Below are positions 23,890 to 35,600 of a DNA stretch of 64,000 bases, one piece after another. Position numbers and translations under genes: made by a program. This DNA is from Echinometra lucunter (Eukaryota > Echinodermata > Echinoidea > Camarodonta > Echinometridae). Under the pieces are notes generated by a model. The model was not told the origin of the DNA, searched no databases, and was given only the letters and a program-made list of their open reading frames with translations. Each line of letters starts with the position of its first letter. Within the stretch, counting starts at the first letter, position 1. The DNA is taken from contig CM057154.1 in the NCBI GenBank assembly GCA_029962745.1, positions 15,460,723 through 15,524,722 of the forward strand. The letters run 5' to 3'.

Positions 23890-26800
23890 CTTTGTAGCTG
23901 TCCCTCCATGCATATAAATCTGAGTGGGCTTCATCGAATGTTGGATTGAGACGATTTTTTACACGGTCGACGAAGGCTTTGAGTTTCGGTCGCCCCTTTG
24001 TTACATCTCGACCATTTATGATATTCTGCATGATCTGAATAGCAAAAAGAGGAAACAGCAAAAAGAAAAAAAAAAATGTGAATACGTTCTTTCATTATAT
24101 GTGGCCTCTTGCAGCTTGTGAGACTGCATAAGCAGTGGTAATGAGGGATGTTTTTGTCACACTAATCATGCTCATCTGTCATTAGAACCTTCAGTGGCAC
24201 AGCAGTGGTCTAGTATTTCACAATGCCTTGTCATCGATCTGTCTGATGGCTGCTGAATATACATCATACCGACAGTAACAGCGAACAATGGTAAAATAAT
24301 GAAATTATTTGTGGTTAGAATATTTCACAAAAATTCCCCATTTTCCCCATTTTTGCAACCATAAAAACATGATTTTAATTATAATTTAAACGTGAAAGAC
24401 GTGAAATCACTCAAGCCAATATCATACATAGTTCTAAAGAATAAGTGCAAGAATTATGTTCAGGGAGCCATTAAGTGAAACTTGGAAGGAAAGAAAAGAT
24501 CTATGAACATTGCCCGCTGCACAGCCTTTTCGAAATAAAGCTACTTGACAATAATAATAATAATAATAGGCATTTGTAAGGCGCCAGCTATCTAGAAATA
24601 TTCTATTACGAGTAAAAAAGAAAAGATAAGAGGGTTTGGATGAGTGTCAAAGTGTATAGTACCAGTATTGTTAAAAGAGATGTATTTCAAACCGATAATG
24701 GCGTTAGAAAATGGTGTTACTTGACAGAACTACGGGACAGTAAATGAATGGGTATTTTTTTTTCATCGTTAACCATTTTTAGAGGCTAACCGTTTATGCA
24801 CACTCACTCTGTAAAGATATGTAATTTTGTCCACATCAATTGACACTAAGCCGGGCAGGAAATATTTGGCAGAATTAATTGATTTTCGAAAATAAGGTCT
24901 CAAATGTAGAAAAAGAAAATGACAGGCATTTCAAATCACGTGCCATCGGCTGCCTATATTCTCCTACCTCCGAAACGGCCAGTATGTCAGCGATAGAGAT
25001 ATCATCTCCAGCCAACCAATCATTATCCTGCAGGAAAGCTCTCTCCAGCTTGTCAAGTTGTTGGTTCAAGTTTTCTGTGTCTCTCTTCAACCTTTCCTCC
25101 GATGCACTCTGTCCTCCTGACCACAAAGGGATGAGGACCTAGGAACATGTGCAGCAGCAAAGCAAACGCAGTCATTGGCAGAAAATCAAGACCACCCATA
25201 AAAAATACGTTTACTTGAAGAACAACCTGAGGGGTGTTTCATAAAGCTGTTCGTAAAGTTAAGCATGACTTTAGGAACGACTTGAATATGAAGTGCCAAA
25301 TGGGATGTCCAAAGTTTATCCTGATGTTTAAACAAAGTTTGACTGCCTTTCCCATAATCTCAATTGAATTGTGGCAAAATATAGAAAAAATGTTTGTAAA
25401 CAATACTAATGTTAACATACATCTGCATATCTGCATGTCAAGTCTCACGCATTAGGCGTGACACTCCCGCATTGGGGGCTCTTGCTCATCCCCAAAGTCT
25501 CTTTCCCACGCCTACATCACAGCCTATCCCCTTAATGTATATTATACACACGTCTGGCGATCTCACGCATTGCCTGCCTAAAACCTCCTGCATTACTGGT
25601 CTTTGACCTTGACGTCTCTGCTTGCCGTATTTACCTGTGAATTTACAGTCAAGAATCAGTGCTCGGATAAGTGCTAGTCCTGTAAGAAAATTACTTTTAC
25701 ATAATTCTTAATGATAAATTTCAAGGTTTTTGCCTACTATAACATTGTATAATGGCCATTGCTCATATTACATATAGCCTGCTGACATTTGTTCGGGGTT
25801 TATTTTGATGAAGATATAAGAAAACAATTATGGCTGCGATTTCAGGATTACGCCATCTAGGTTAGATTGGAGATAGACAATGACCATGAAGCAATTGTTA
25901 TCCATAATCAGGCTAACAACATGAAGGTAACTCACCTCACTTATGAATATTCCGCAACACCCTCCTCTGGTTCCTCCATGGTGAAAGGCCAAATACTCAT
26001 CTACTCTGGCTCTTTTCTTCAGGTCCTTTGGATACCAGTGGTCTGGGACCAGGTCTGCATACTTCGTGGTTAAGTACCGAATAATCGCCACTCTGTTTTA
26101 TAATGGAAAATCCTAATGATTAAGATATAATGGGCTAGTCCAAGTTATTTTCAATCATACATCTGAGATTTTTAAAGCATATCTGTTTAACCCTGATGGA
26201 GTTGTTTTGCTAAAAATAAATAAATAAAGTGATACTTTTTCCTTCTGTAAATAATTATCTAGTTATTTGACTTGGCATCATATTACTGAAAGCATGGTTC
26301 TAGAAGTGCAGTTCAATGCAAATGGTGCTACAAAAAAGTGTCCTTAACAAAAAGCATTGATGCTATATCTTATCAATAACGGATGGAATGCTGAATACAT
26401 TAATCATTCCGTAATAAATGTTAAAGGTCAATGCTAAATCTGAATGAATAAAGAATGAGTAATAGTGATGATTGAAAAAGGTATATTATGATTTTTCTCA
26501 ATGAAAAAATAGGAAATCAGCTCACGTTTCCCCCATGCTAAAGTCTCCATCTCGCATAGCTGGCACTGTGCACAGAGGAGTCACCTTTACAAACTCGGGT
26601 TTCTTATGATCACCTTAAAAGAAGACAAAAGACAGAAGACACTTTTCAAATCATTTATAAATAATTCGTTATGAAAGGTTGTCAATAGATGGCAAACGAT
26701 TCGTTTTCTCATCAGTAGCAATAGCAATTACACTACGTCAACAATAATGATATCTTTTTAGAGTGTACAGAACTTGTAAAAAATGTAAAGGGAGGCGCAA

Positions 26801-29800
26801 TTGCCCAGTAGTAGGGCCGTGGCCTCGTAAGCGGTAGGTTCCGCGTTCGAAACCAATTCGAGGGGCTGGTACCTTTTATGAGGCATTAACAACTGTCGAT
26901 CCCTTGGTAACTTACTGAAACCATATAAACAGCTGATAAATACATTGATAGCAGTTAGTGAAAAATGAAACAAAAACCACCCTACCAACGCACAAACACA
27001 CTCACCACACGCACACACAAAATCATCACAATCTCGATCTCAGCTTGTTTGTCCCCAAATAATGCATTTGGGAAACAAGCATAATTACAACTTTTAAAAA
27101 TAGAGAAACTGTAATGCCTACGTTTTCAACTCAACTTAAAAAAGAAAAATCACCCACCGTAAACTGGCCCAGCGACAATCAAACTTTAAAAAAACAAGGA
27201 ATAGAAAAAGAAGCAAAAAAGAAGAGTGCTATTGAGGTGGGTCCTGTTTACGATTGGAATTAAGGCAAAAGAGTAATTTATAACAACACTGACCAGTCCT
27301 GTATAATTTACATATTTGAAATAAAAAACAGGACTGAAAACACCTTCACATTTCCAAGAAACAAATAAAGCTATTTTCGCTACTATAAACAATTGCAAAT
27401 AATTAGGTGGTCTGTCATCTTTGACAGATCACCTTTTAATTTCGTCAGAATTTTCTTTCATTATTATTATTATTCTCTTTATTGGTTCCCATTTTTTGTG
27501 CAGTCGAAATCTCAGAACTGGCCCTGTCATTTTTTGTCAAATTTTCATGAATTATCAGTCCTTACGAGATCTCGCTTTTTTACTCATTTTCAAGTTCATC
27601 AGATCATCGTGACGTCATCCAGGCGCCATTTTGTAAATATCATTTCATGATCATATCTTCATAACGGAATGTTATTTCTCATTCATACTTAGCATGATGG
27701 ATATTCATATCGATCTGAATAATTCCATTCATTTAGACGCGCGCGTACGCGTACGTCCGCGCGTCAGCGCGCGCGCAAAAATAAAAATGCTCAGAATCGA
27801 CTCATATTCATTTTGCACACGTTTCAGGCCATTTTAAGCATTTCAAAAATTTGCGCGCGTCCGCGTCCGCGCGCGCCATATTTGCGCGCGCACACCAAAG
27901 AAAACGTACAAACACCGTTTTTTCACTTGATTTGCGATCCTAATACTTTTCTTAACCATTCACAACAATTGAAAGTCAATTTCAACTCCTCATAAGGCGG
28001 CACGCGCGCGTCAAAGTTCAAAATCCGTGCGCGCGTCTATAGGGCAAATAACGTAAAAACATGCAAAAACATGCCCTTTTGAAATCTGCCATAGCTCATT
28101 AAATAGCATGGGGACCCCCCAATTTTTTTGCATTTTCTGAAAGCCTATGAAATGGAGATTTGAATTCACGAAAAAAATTTGAGGGTCGAGCAGTCGGAAC
28201 TTTGTCATATTCTCAGGTGAAGTCAAAATTTCATTTTTTCAATAATGACGTCATATTTTTTACCTTTAACCGAGACTATCTCACTTAATATTCATCAATT
28301 TTCGCTGAGATTTCGATATGTTGTAGCTGAGACAATCCTCTACAAATATGTTATTCATTGTTGCTCATTTTGATGACGACATCATGGTCTAAATTCACGA
28401 TTAAAGGTATAATGTCAATTTTTTCTGAATTTGCGTGTATTCTCTATGGGATATGATCTTTATGTAATTCTTGATTCTACATTCTCGTCTTCTTTGATCA
28501 ACATCTTCCTTATTTCTGCTTGATTTTCGCCCATCTTTAAGTATGTTACAGCTGAAAAAATTCTCTATCTTAGGCATTCATATGTTTTTTAATCAAATGT
28601 CGAATACATGTGAAATTTTGACTGGAAAACCTGATATTAGAATTCCGTTTTGAATCAACGTGTTATCTCTATGAGCTGTTTTCAGGTATACCTTCAAAGC
28701 ACTTGCCTCACATGCTCAAGGTCCCTGGTTCGAGTCCCGGAGGGAAGGTGGAAAAATTTTTCCTTTTGCCTTCTTTTTACATGTTATATTACTATCCTCT
28801 TTAACTATATAATTACATATACAGTCACAGTCAATGAAATAAACTGCTGATTTTGGCCCGTTATGACAATTGCAATGCAGTGCACAGTAGTTTATGTACA
28901 ACCCTATTGAACATCTGATTCGTTAACGTGAAATAAACCATTTGTTCAACCTTTCATTATACTGCGATATCAAAACGTCCAATTTCTCTTATGTTAATCC
29001 CCTATTCAGACGTAAATATTGATAGTCTTGACCATTGACTTTCTCACTGTCCGTGCCAAAACCTAAAAGACGTCGACAGACCACCTAATTCGTCACGAGT
29101 CTATGACGAATTCTATTCTCGTTTTATTTTAATTTACTCCGCCTTCGGTTAAATTCTTTATATAAATTTAGGAGAATGATGGTATTAAAAAGGAATATAG
29201 AGGTGCATTGGTAATTTTATTCAAGAAAAGATAAACCAAAGCCATAAAATAAGTTATTGCTTGAAACACTAAGACACTCTTTAGCAAACGCATGATTAAT
29301 TTTTAAAGATATCATGTTCTAATTTTGGATAACTTAGACCCTAGGCTTACAGATGCTGTGTTTGATCTGAATCTCACACCTCCTCCCCAAGGAACTGCAT
29401 TGTATCAGAGAGTTGATCTTTGAAGTTGTATTAAACTACATTTAGTGAAGAACAATATTTCATTTTGAAACAGCTAAATCATTATGTTTAAAAACCCTAA
29501 TATATCATGTTTCTTTGAATGAACTAATACGAGGAAAACATGATATGATATGCACTCCAAAATAACATCGGAGTATTGATTGCTAGAGAAATCGTTCTGC
29601 AGTATGAGGAATCCTGTTCTTCTGGATCATGATGCTAATAATTTCTTTATCAGTCAGTGAAGAGATTACAGAAAGGAAGAAAGCGCAAAATTCATTCAAA
29701 CATAATTATCTTACCTACAAAGAAAGGAAAAATAACTTTTGTAGTACAAAGAAGTTAACGAGGATAATGCGGTCAAACTTACCATCTGTCAGGTTTACCG

Positions 29801-29894
29801 TTTCTATTTCATAGGGTATTTTGGTGTTTTTGAGGAAGATGACGAGTGCCCGGCATGGCTGAGAGCGAGAATCGATGTAAACCTTGACAACCAT
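23867..29894 (-). CDS. GSTT-C: glutathione S-transferase theta-like, five exons, 231 aa, transposon-derived tail
   Basis: Exons are 29894-29783, 26613-26526, 26092-25936, 25138-24968 and 24034-23867, GT-AG throughout, with phases as in its paralogues. Exon 4 is one codon shorter (171 nt). Motifs are Ser11 in SRSQPCRA, VPAMRDGDFSMGET, DHWYPKDLKKRARVDEYLAF, GGCCGIFISE, DDISIADILAVSE and GRPKLKAFVDRVKN. The last seven residues (AEASIHS) and the TAG stop come from the terminal inverted repeat of a hAT-like element ending at 23889. The true enzyme body ends at DSYK. An in-frame ATG 11 codons upstream (29927) exists, but all paralogues start at MVVKV. Probable cytosolic glutathione transferase. The tail change is outside the catalytic core, so the protein is probably functional. 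Confidence 0.9.
26812..26885 (+). mobile_element. tRNA-like remnant
   Basis: AGTAGTAGGGCCGTGGCCTC and CGTTCGAAACC resemble A and B boxes of a tRNA-derived repeat. The arms do not form a clean cloverleaf. In GSTT-C intron 1. Confidence 0.35.
27401..29090. mobile_element. 1.69 kb inverted-repeat element with CG-rich core
   Basis: A perfect 16-bp terminal inverted repeat, AATTAGGTGGTCTGTC at the left and GACAGACCACCTAATT at the right, bounds a non-coding segment. The core at 27738-28040 contains alternating purine-pyrimidine CG runs in an AT-rich setting. A tRNA-like B box is embedded at 28725-28745. Superfamily not assigned. It lies in GSTT-C intron 1. Confidence 0.65.
28680..28760 (+). mobile_element. 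tRNA-like sequence inside the 27401-29090 element
   Basis: AAAGCACTTGCCTCACATG, then CTGGTTCGAGTCCCGG (B box). An imperfect acceptor pair is formed by ACCTTC and GAAGGT. More likely a SINE head than a working tRNA gene. Confidence 0.4.
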
Positions 29895-31054
29895 GATGCC
29901 GTCAGAAGGAAAAAGTGTGTCCTTCAACGATGAAGATCTTGAAAGGAGTGACTGATTTTCAAGTATATAGAACGAAATATAGGTCTATGCGACAATACAA
30001 AGTGCGTATTAAGCGATATCACAAATGCACACAATGAAGCAACACCAACAATAACACATCATATCTATGCTTGTCAAAACTCAAAGTACATAAGTCTGCA
30101 GACCATAAATCTTATTCATAACTGGATTCCAAACATGTCTATACAATGCATTTGCTCCTTTTTCAGTAGATTTATGTTCCTGCATTTATGACCTGTTTAC
30201 TTTCTTTCAGCTTTTTTGTGGATTTTTAAACACTTTCTTCATTTTTGTATATATATATTTTTTTACTATGTGTTAAAACTTTTCACTTTTTATAACTCAA
30301 AAAGTCTGATACACATTTAGCTGAGTGCCCTAGACTCACCCAGCCAATAGCTGAATGATTTACAATTTCGGTGAGCCTGGTTTGGTTGTGAAATCTTAAT
30401 AATTTTTTTTTTTTTTACAAATTAACGATTGCGTTAAAAATCAGGTTCTAAATATTGCTCAAGACAATCATGATGCAAGGGATAAGTGTGGTGCTATCAT
30501 CTGTGTGGTTGAATAAACAAACAAAAAAAATGTTCTTAATGAAATTACTTGCCTGTTCCTGAAAAAAAGTTCAGCTATGAATGTTTACTAATTTAAAACG
30601 ATAATTGGGATTGTAAAATGGATTTATGAATCCTAATCGAATGACTGGCTGAGAGCCAGTCACATGCATATTTAATATCAAGTCTAAGATCCACTCAGCT
30701 CATGTTAAAAATATTCAGTCCAGTACACATTCCAGTATTTTGCACAGCTGGATCATTCCGAGCATAAAATTAAAAACAAAATCTCAATGATGACTTTAAA
30801 TTGTGAAAAAATTGAGAACATATTTTGCCATCGAACTAAACACACAAAATGAGTATGCTATTCTTTATTTTTTAAACACCATATGCTATATGCTACTTAT
30901 ATGTTTAATAGGTGCAAGTTGTCATGCTTTAGCTGATGGATGTGCAGTGTTTTTATATGTTACCATTTGGCCTGGAATTCTACTTATTATAAGCCTCATT
31001 CCTATGTTTTTAGTTTTTAACATGTATCTTTTTACAATTTTATTTATTATGCCA

Positions 31055-31165
31055 AACTTGTAAAAGCTTTTGCTGCTTTTCACGTGAAATTATATATGTA
31101 CAAGACATGTTTATGCTTGTAGTAATATAACCATTGTTGAAATGAATTGAATTGAAATGAATGGT
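31055..31165 (+). mobile_element. LINE 3' end with GAATT tail
   Basis: Ends TTGAAATGAATTGAATTGA, like the tails at 4085 and 37585. The preceding AT-rich ORF (30803-31063) has no recognised protein and may be UTR. Confidence 0.4.
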
Positions 31166-31757
31166 CCGAATCAATTAAATCCAAACTCATTATGTGCCTC
31201 ATTTCGCAAAACATTTAAAGCATCTTGTCGGTGTCCACATGGTCCATGGTGCTTGCCAATTCCTGTTCAACAGAAAGAAGCATGAAAGATATATGAACAG
31301 ATTTTGTGCCAAAGTTGAGAGGAGCTTAGATTTGATAATCCCATCTTTGAAAATGCATGTTTTCCCTGCTGAAGCTGAAATCACTGGCATTGAAGCAAAC
31401 CCTTTCCATATGCCCTTTTTAAGGGGGTGAACGGGGTGGCTGCAGTGGCCACGTCTTTCAAGTATTCTTGGATTATAAACTGCATTACCACATGGTAAGG
31501 AAAGTGACTGTGTTTTTTGAAAGCTTTGAATAGCAGTGAATTAACTTTATAAGTTTTAGTTTTCGGGCGGGCGATTCAAAAAAAAAAAAAAAAAAAAAAA
31601 GAGAATAAAACGCGTTCCCCTCTTCAGCTATCAAATCTTTTACCTTAGGGAAATTTTTTATTTGTCTAATGTATTTGTTCTGCACGAAGGCGAAGTTCAA
31701 AAATTGCTGTATAAACGAGAGCAGTATTGATAAACTTGAGAGTAGTGTTTGAAGTTG

Positions 31758-31771
31758 TTGACTTTGAACCC
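31758..31771 (-). promoter_or_regulatory. Candidate nuclear-receptor (DR1/HNF4-like) site upstream of GSTT-C
   Basis: GGGTTCAAAGTCAA about 1.9 kb upstream of the GSTT-C ATG, with diverged flanks. Conservation of the core when the flanks differ is the reason to list it. Confidence 0.3.
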
Positions 31772-32106
31772 TCCAATATGACCTGCCTGGCAGACATATT
31801 GAGGACGAACATATAAAGATAGATTTTAAAGGGATCTGGTAAATATGTGGAGACTTGATTTAATAATTTGTTTAATTTTTATGTCTGTGTTGTATAAAGA
31901 TGTTCGGAACAGCCAGGAATATAAACGTTTTGAAATATAAGATGTTTAATATCAAGATATCTATCACTCTATTCCGCCATTTGCAAAACAAATCTTGGTA
32001 TGCTTTTGCCTCACACGGCAGTCTACGGGGTTAAAAAGGGCTTGGTATTTCCGGTCACTTGTATATTTCACTTCCTATTTACACGATACTACATAATATA
32101 CTAATA

Positions 32107-32478
32107 TTAATGATAATATTCTGCATTTATGTAGCGCCTTATACATCTCTTTCTTTGAGACGTGTCTAAGCGCTTTACAGAAATATTATTAACCCGGTCA
32201 TCGGATTCATGTAGGCTTGCCCGCACACATTGTAGGCTAAGCACCTTCTCCACTCCCAAGGGAGCATTCCAGCCAGTCGCCATTTTACAGGCGCTCACAA
32301 TGCTAAGCAAATCACAATGACTTTCGCATCCTACCGGGTACCCACTTAACACCTGGGTGGAGAGTGGCAAATGTAGATTCATATCTTGCCAAAGGACATT
32401 AGTGCCGCGGCAGGGATTTGAACCCCGGACCTTGTGGTTCAAAGTTGGAAGGCTTATCCACTGGGCCACAACACCTCT
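32107..32478 (-). mobile_element. tRNA-Thr-like SINE, copy 2 (full length)
   Basis: Minus-strand head GGTGTTGTGGCCCAGTGGAT ... GGGGTTCAAATCCCTGCCGC, body with GACTGGCTGGAATGCTCCC, tail GTAAAGCGCTTAGACACGTC ... GGCGCTACATAAATGC and an ATTATCATT 3' end. The tail resembles the 3' end of the LINE copy at 52200-53165. Confidence 0.72.
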
Positions 32479-32699
32479 ACACTGATCATGCTGATTGCAT
32501 GTAGGGCCATGCAGCTCAGATTTTAAAAAAGTTACTCAATGGCTTTAAAACCATGCTACGTACAACCAAGTCTTTTATGACATCAAAAGGTTGGTCACGA
32601 TCATCAAAAATTACTCTCTAACGCTAGATGTAGAGGTCACAGCGGAAAGGAATAGGTTTCTGTTGGTTCACTGATACTGATACGAAATGTAACCTAAGG

Positions 32700-33207
32700 C
32701 CCCCATCTCACTAGAAAGGCGATCATGGCAACCATGGCGATCCATGGCGATCTGTGCAAATTTTGCAAAGCGTGGCAGAATCGCCCTCCAACTCCATTTT
32801 TGACCTGCGCGGTGATTACACTGCTGTTGTGATGACGTGAGATGCGCAGAAACATAAGTGAGGGAAAAGCGTCTTGGGAACGGGCCTGAAAGCACGGGCG
32901 ATAGGAGCCGCTTTCAATGCGCTTGAAGTACGCTTTAGGCGTTGCTGATACGTTAGAGCCTACGGGCATGTCGTTTTTAATACGCTCTTAAGACGATTGT
33001 GGCGCTCTTGGCGACCTCGGCGCTCTCGCTACGAAAGTTTTGAACATGTTCAAAACTTGGTGGCGACAAGGGCGATGGTGGCGATCATTGGCGCTTTAGA
33101 TAGGCTCAAAATACGACGGAGAAGACTGACAAAGCTCAAGCCACGATCCACCACGCTTTGTTGATTTTTGAGAATCGCAGCGGAATCGCCTTCTAGTGAG
33201 ATGGGGG
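32700..33207. mobile_element. 508-bp inverted-repeat element rich in GGCGAT
   Basis: The left CCCCCATCTCACTAGAAAGG is inverted at the right as CCTTCTAGTGAGATGGGGG. The interior repeats GGCGAT and its complement many times. No clear target duplication is seen (flanks TAAGG and TATAA). Superfamily not assigned. Confidence 0.7.
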
Positions 33208-33490
33208 TATAACTGAGCGCTAGTCATAACTTTCCAAAATTCAAGGATGATTCCTAATATAATATGATAAGATAAACACGATGTAAGAATTTTCTACTAC
33301 TTTCATGGCTTTCTGAAAGTGTTAAAAATGCTCTTGGAAGAAGGTGGACCCTCACATTTCGTTTGAGAAAATGAATGAATCAATATCGTTTTCAGTGCAG
33401 ATAAGGAAATTTATGTACACTCACCACTACGGCCAAACTAAACAAGAAGGTTCAAAGATCGAAAAGAAACCTAACACATCGGCTTTTATG

Positions 33491-33815
33491 TACACACTAA
33501 GAAAAAAGGTGCAATCTGGCACCCTTCAAATGCAACACTGGGCGCACCTTTTAGGGTGCAAATTTGCACCTTTTACAAGCTTTTTGCACCTTTAAAGGTG
33601 CAATTAGCGACATTTTGCACCCTAAAGGGTGCAGAGTTGCACCCTTCTAGAAAAGGTGCAAATTTGCACCTTTTAGGATGCAACGGGTATTTCAGGGTGC
33701 AAACAAGAACAAAAAGGTGCATTTTTGCACCTTTTTTTCGTCCGGGGTGCAAGATTGCACCCAAAAAGGTGCAGCCAGTGTTGCATTTAGGGTGCATTTT
33801 TTTTCTTAGTGTGTA
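33491..33815. mobile_element. Inverted-repeat element built from GGTGCA/TGCACC hairpins
   Basis: The ends TACACACTAAGAAAAAAGG and TTTCTTAGTGTGTA are inverted repeats. Between them about twenty GGTGCA or TGCACC hexamers occur, many as self-complementary pairs such as GGTGCAAATTTGCACC. TA at each border is compatible with a TA target duplication. No coding function seen; ORFs here are translations of the repeat. Confidence 0.75.
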
Positions 33816-34002
33816 GTCCTGTTACGGGATGCCCATTTCAAGTTGAATAAGTATCGACGGAATTAGCTACGTATTTCCTAAACATACTAAATGGAAGTCT
33901 CAATTTGGTACAAAAAACGATTTTCACTGCCATGTCTGCAGTGTCATTATTGCAAATACTAACACTTAAAAAAAAGAAAAGAAACACACACAAAACGTCA
34001 TG

Positions 34003-34158
34003 CACAGGTTGATATCAATGTGCCTATAGCACGATAATTTATTTAATGTACGATAAAAGAGCAATGGAGATTAAATGCCTTCCTTAAGGGCATAAGTGCC
34101 ATGCCGAGGATCGAACCCGTCTCTTGTCCAGCGCCTTGAACCACTCGACTACGACACA
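34003..34158 (-). mobile_element. tRNA-Ser-derived SINE, copy 2 (decayed)
   Basis: Minus-strand copy with GTGTCGTAGTCGAGTGGTTC, a shortened variable arm, GGGTTCGATCCTCGGCATGG, then the shared tail (ATGCCCTTAAGGAAGGCATT, TATAGGCACATTGATATCAA). Confidence 0.72.
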
Positions 34159-34967
34159 TCCCCTGTGTCTGTGACACACACACACCCGCACACTCACACT
34201 CACACCCATTTCTATTCTCCTGAAAATCAAAGGCTAATCGCTGATCGTGTCTAATTTTATTGCATGAGTAAACATTGAAGATTATTGATGCACAAGGATA
34301 ATTGCCCCTAATAAAATCGAACAGTACGCGAATGAAGGCATGAAGAAATGAAGAGAAATTAAAGTAACAAATTTGACAGAATAGATAATCAAAATGAATT
34401 TTATGTATATGTATTCCAATTTTTGAATCATTTCTTTTGAATCTTGTTCGAGAAAAGGGTCACTGAACGATGGATCTTAATAGCTTGACTTCACAAACAA
34501 AACATTACCAGGTTGGCAAAATTACACACGTTATCAATACAATTTTCAAATCTCATGAACTATAAAATTATACACACTTAAAAAAACCGAACTAGAAGAT
34601 CACATATATATCTAAGCACCTTTTGGTGCACGCCATTGACGACGGTTTTGTCAGATCCAGATCTTAGAAGTATACAATCAAAAAGCTAAAGTTTTGATAT
34701 ACATAATTACAGGGTATACAATCTAAAGGCCTACACATTCCCGTTGTCATGGCTGTTGACCGTTGCACACGCGATGTCATTAATTGGTCAGATCATGCAA
34801 AATCAATTTTAGAACTTTTCATTGTGTCCAGTGTGAATGGTTGAATTGATTCTAGAGGATTGTCAATTAGCCCTCAACCAAATTTGACTGTGGTAACTGT
34901 CAGTTAATTTCATTGTGTTTCCGGGGGATAATGGTATAACCACAACGGTAAGGCATTGATTTAATGT

Positions 34968-35000
34968 CATGATGATAATAATAATAACAATAATAATAAC

Positions 35001-35034
<34 letters not shown>

Positions 35035-35600
35035 GAAGTAATAATAACAACAACAACAGTAACGCTTTCTTGTAGCAGGCTTACACTATTATTATTACCC
35101 CGGTCACTGGATTCAAATATACAATAAAGCATATTACTGTGTACATTCTCCACTCCATGGGGAGCATTCCAGCCAGTCGCCCATTTACGGGAGCGCAAAC
35201 GCTAAAGCAGTCATAATAACCTGCGCATCCTACCAGGTACCCAATTAGCACCTGCACTGTAAAACATTAAATTTACTAGCAGCAGGGTTGCCAGTATATA
35301 AATACCGCAAATGATACAGTAAAATATTGTATCATTTACAGTTATATAATTTATTACATTCATATGCGGCTGTTTACAGTTTTACCGCAGAATAAACAGT
35401 ACAATACTGTAAAAAAGTAAATTACTGGCAACCCTGCCTCCAGTAATTTACTGCAAATTTCTACAGTAATTTTTTTGCAGCGTGGGTAAGAGCGGCAAAC
35501 GTGGATTAATGTCTTACCAAAAGACATTAATGACCCTGCTGGGAATCAAACCCTCCGAGTTTCAAGTGATAAACCTACTACACATCGACACCTCCACTTT
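34968..35600 (-). mobile_element. tRNA-Thr-like SINE, copy 3, split by a MITE
   Basis: Two blocks (about 35080-35254 and 35483-35600) align to the copy at 32107-32478, including CACTCCATGGGGAGCATTCC and GACATTAATG near the head. The MITE at 35255-35482 separates them. The 3' end is an expanded AATAAT array (34974-35034). Confidence 0.68.
35255..35482. mobile_element. MITE inserted into a SINE
   Basis: CACTGTAAAACATT at the left and TTTTTTTGCAGCG at the right are imperfect inverted ends. GCAGGGTTGCCAGTA (35281-35295) pairs with TTACTGGCAACCCTGC near 35422-35437. It splits a SINE whose two halves align to the intact copy at 32107-32478, with TG repeated at both borders. Confidence 0.7.

Larger units (their letters stand above)
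29960..32100. other. Intergenic upstream of GSTT-C
   Basis: Conserved GSTT upstream block (31670-31775) and a LINE tail. The rest is unassigned AT-rich DNA, with a poly-A run at 31578-31600. Confidence 0.45.

Noticed and set aside
30803..31063. 86-codon hydrophobic ORF
   Set aside because: AT-rich, no family match known to me, and leads directly into a LINE-type GAATT tail.
33491..33815. CRISPR-like regular repeat array
   Set aside because: Spacing is irregular, repeats are hexamers in both orientations, and the host is a eukaryote.
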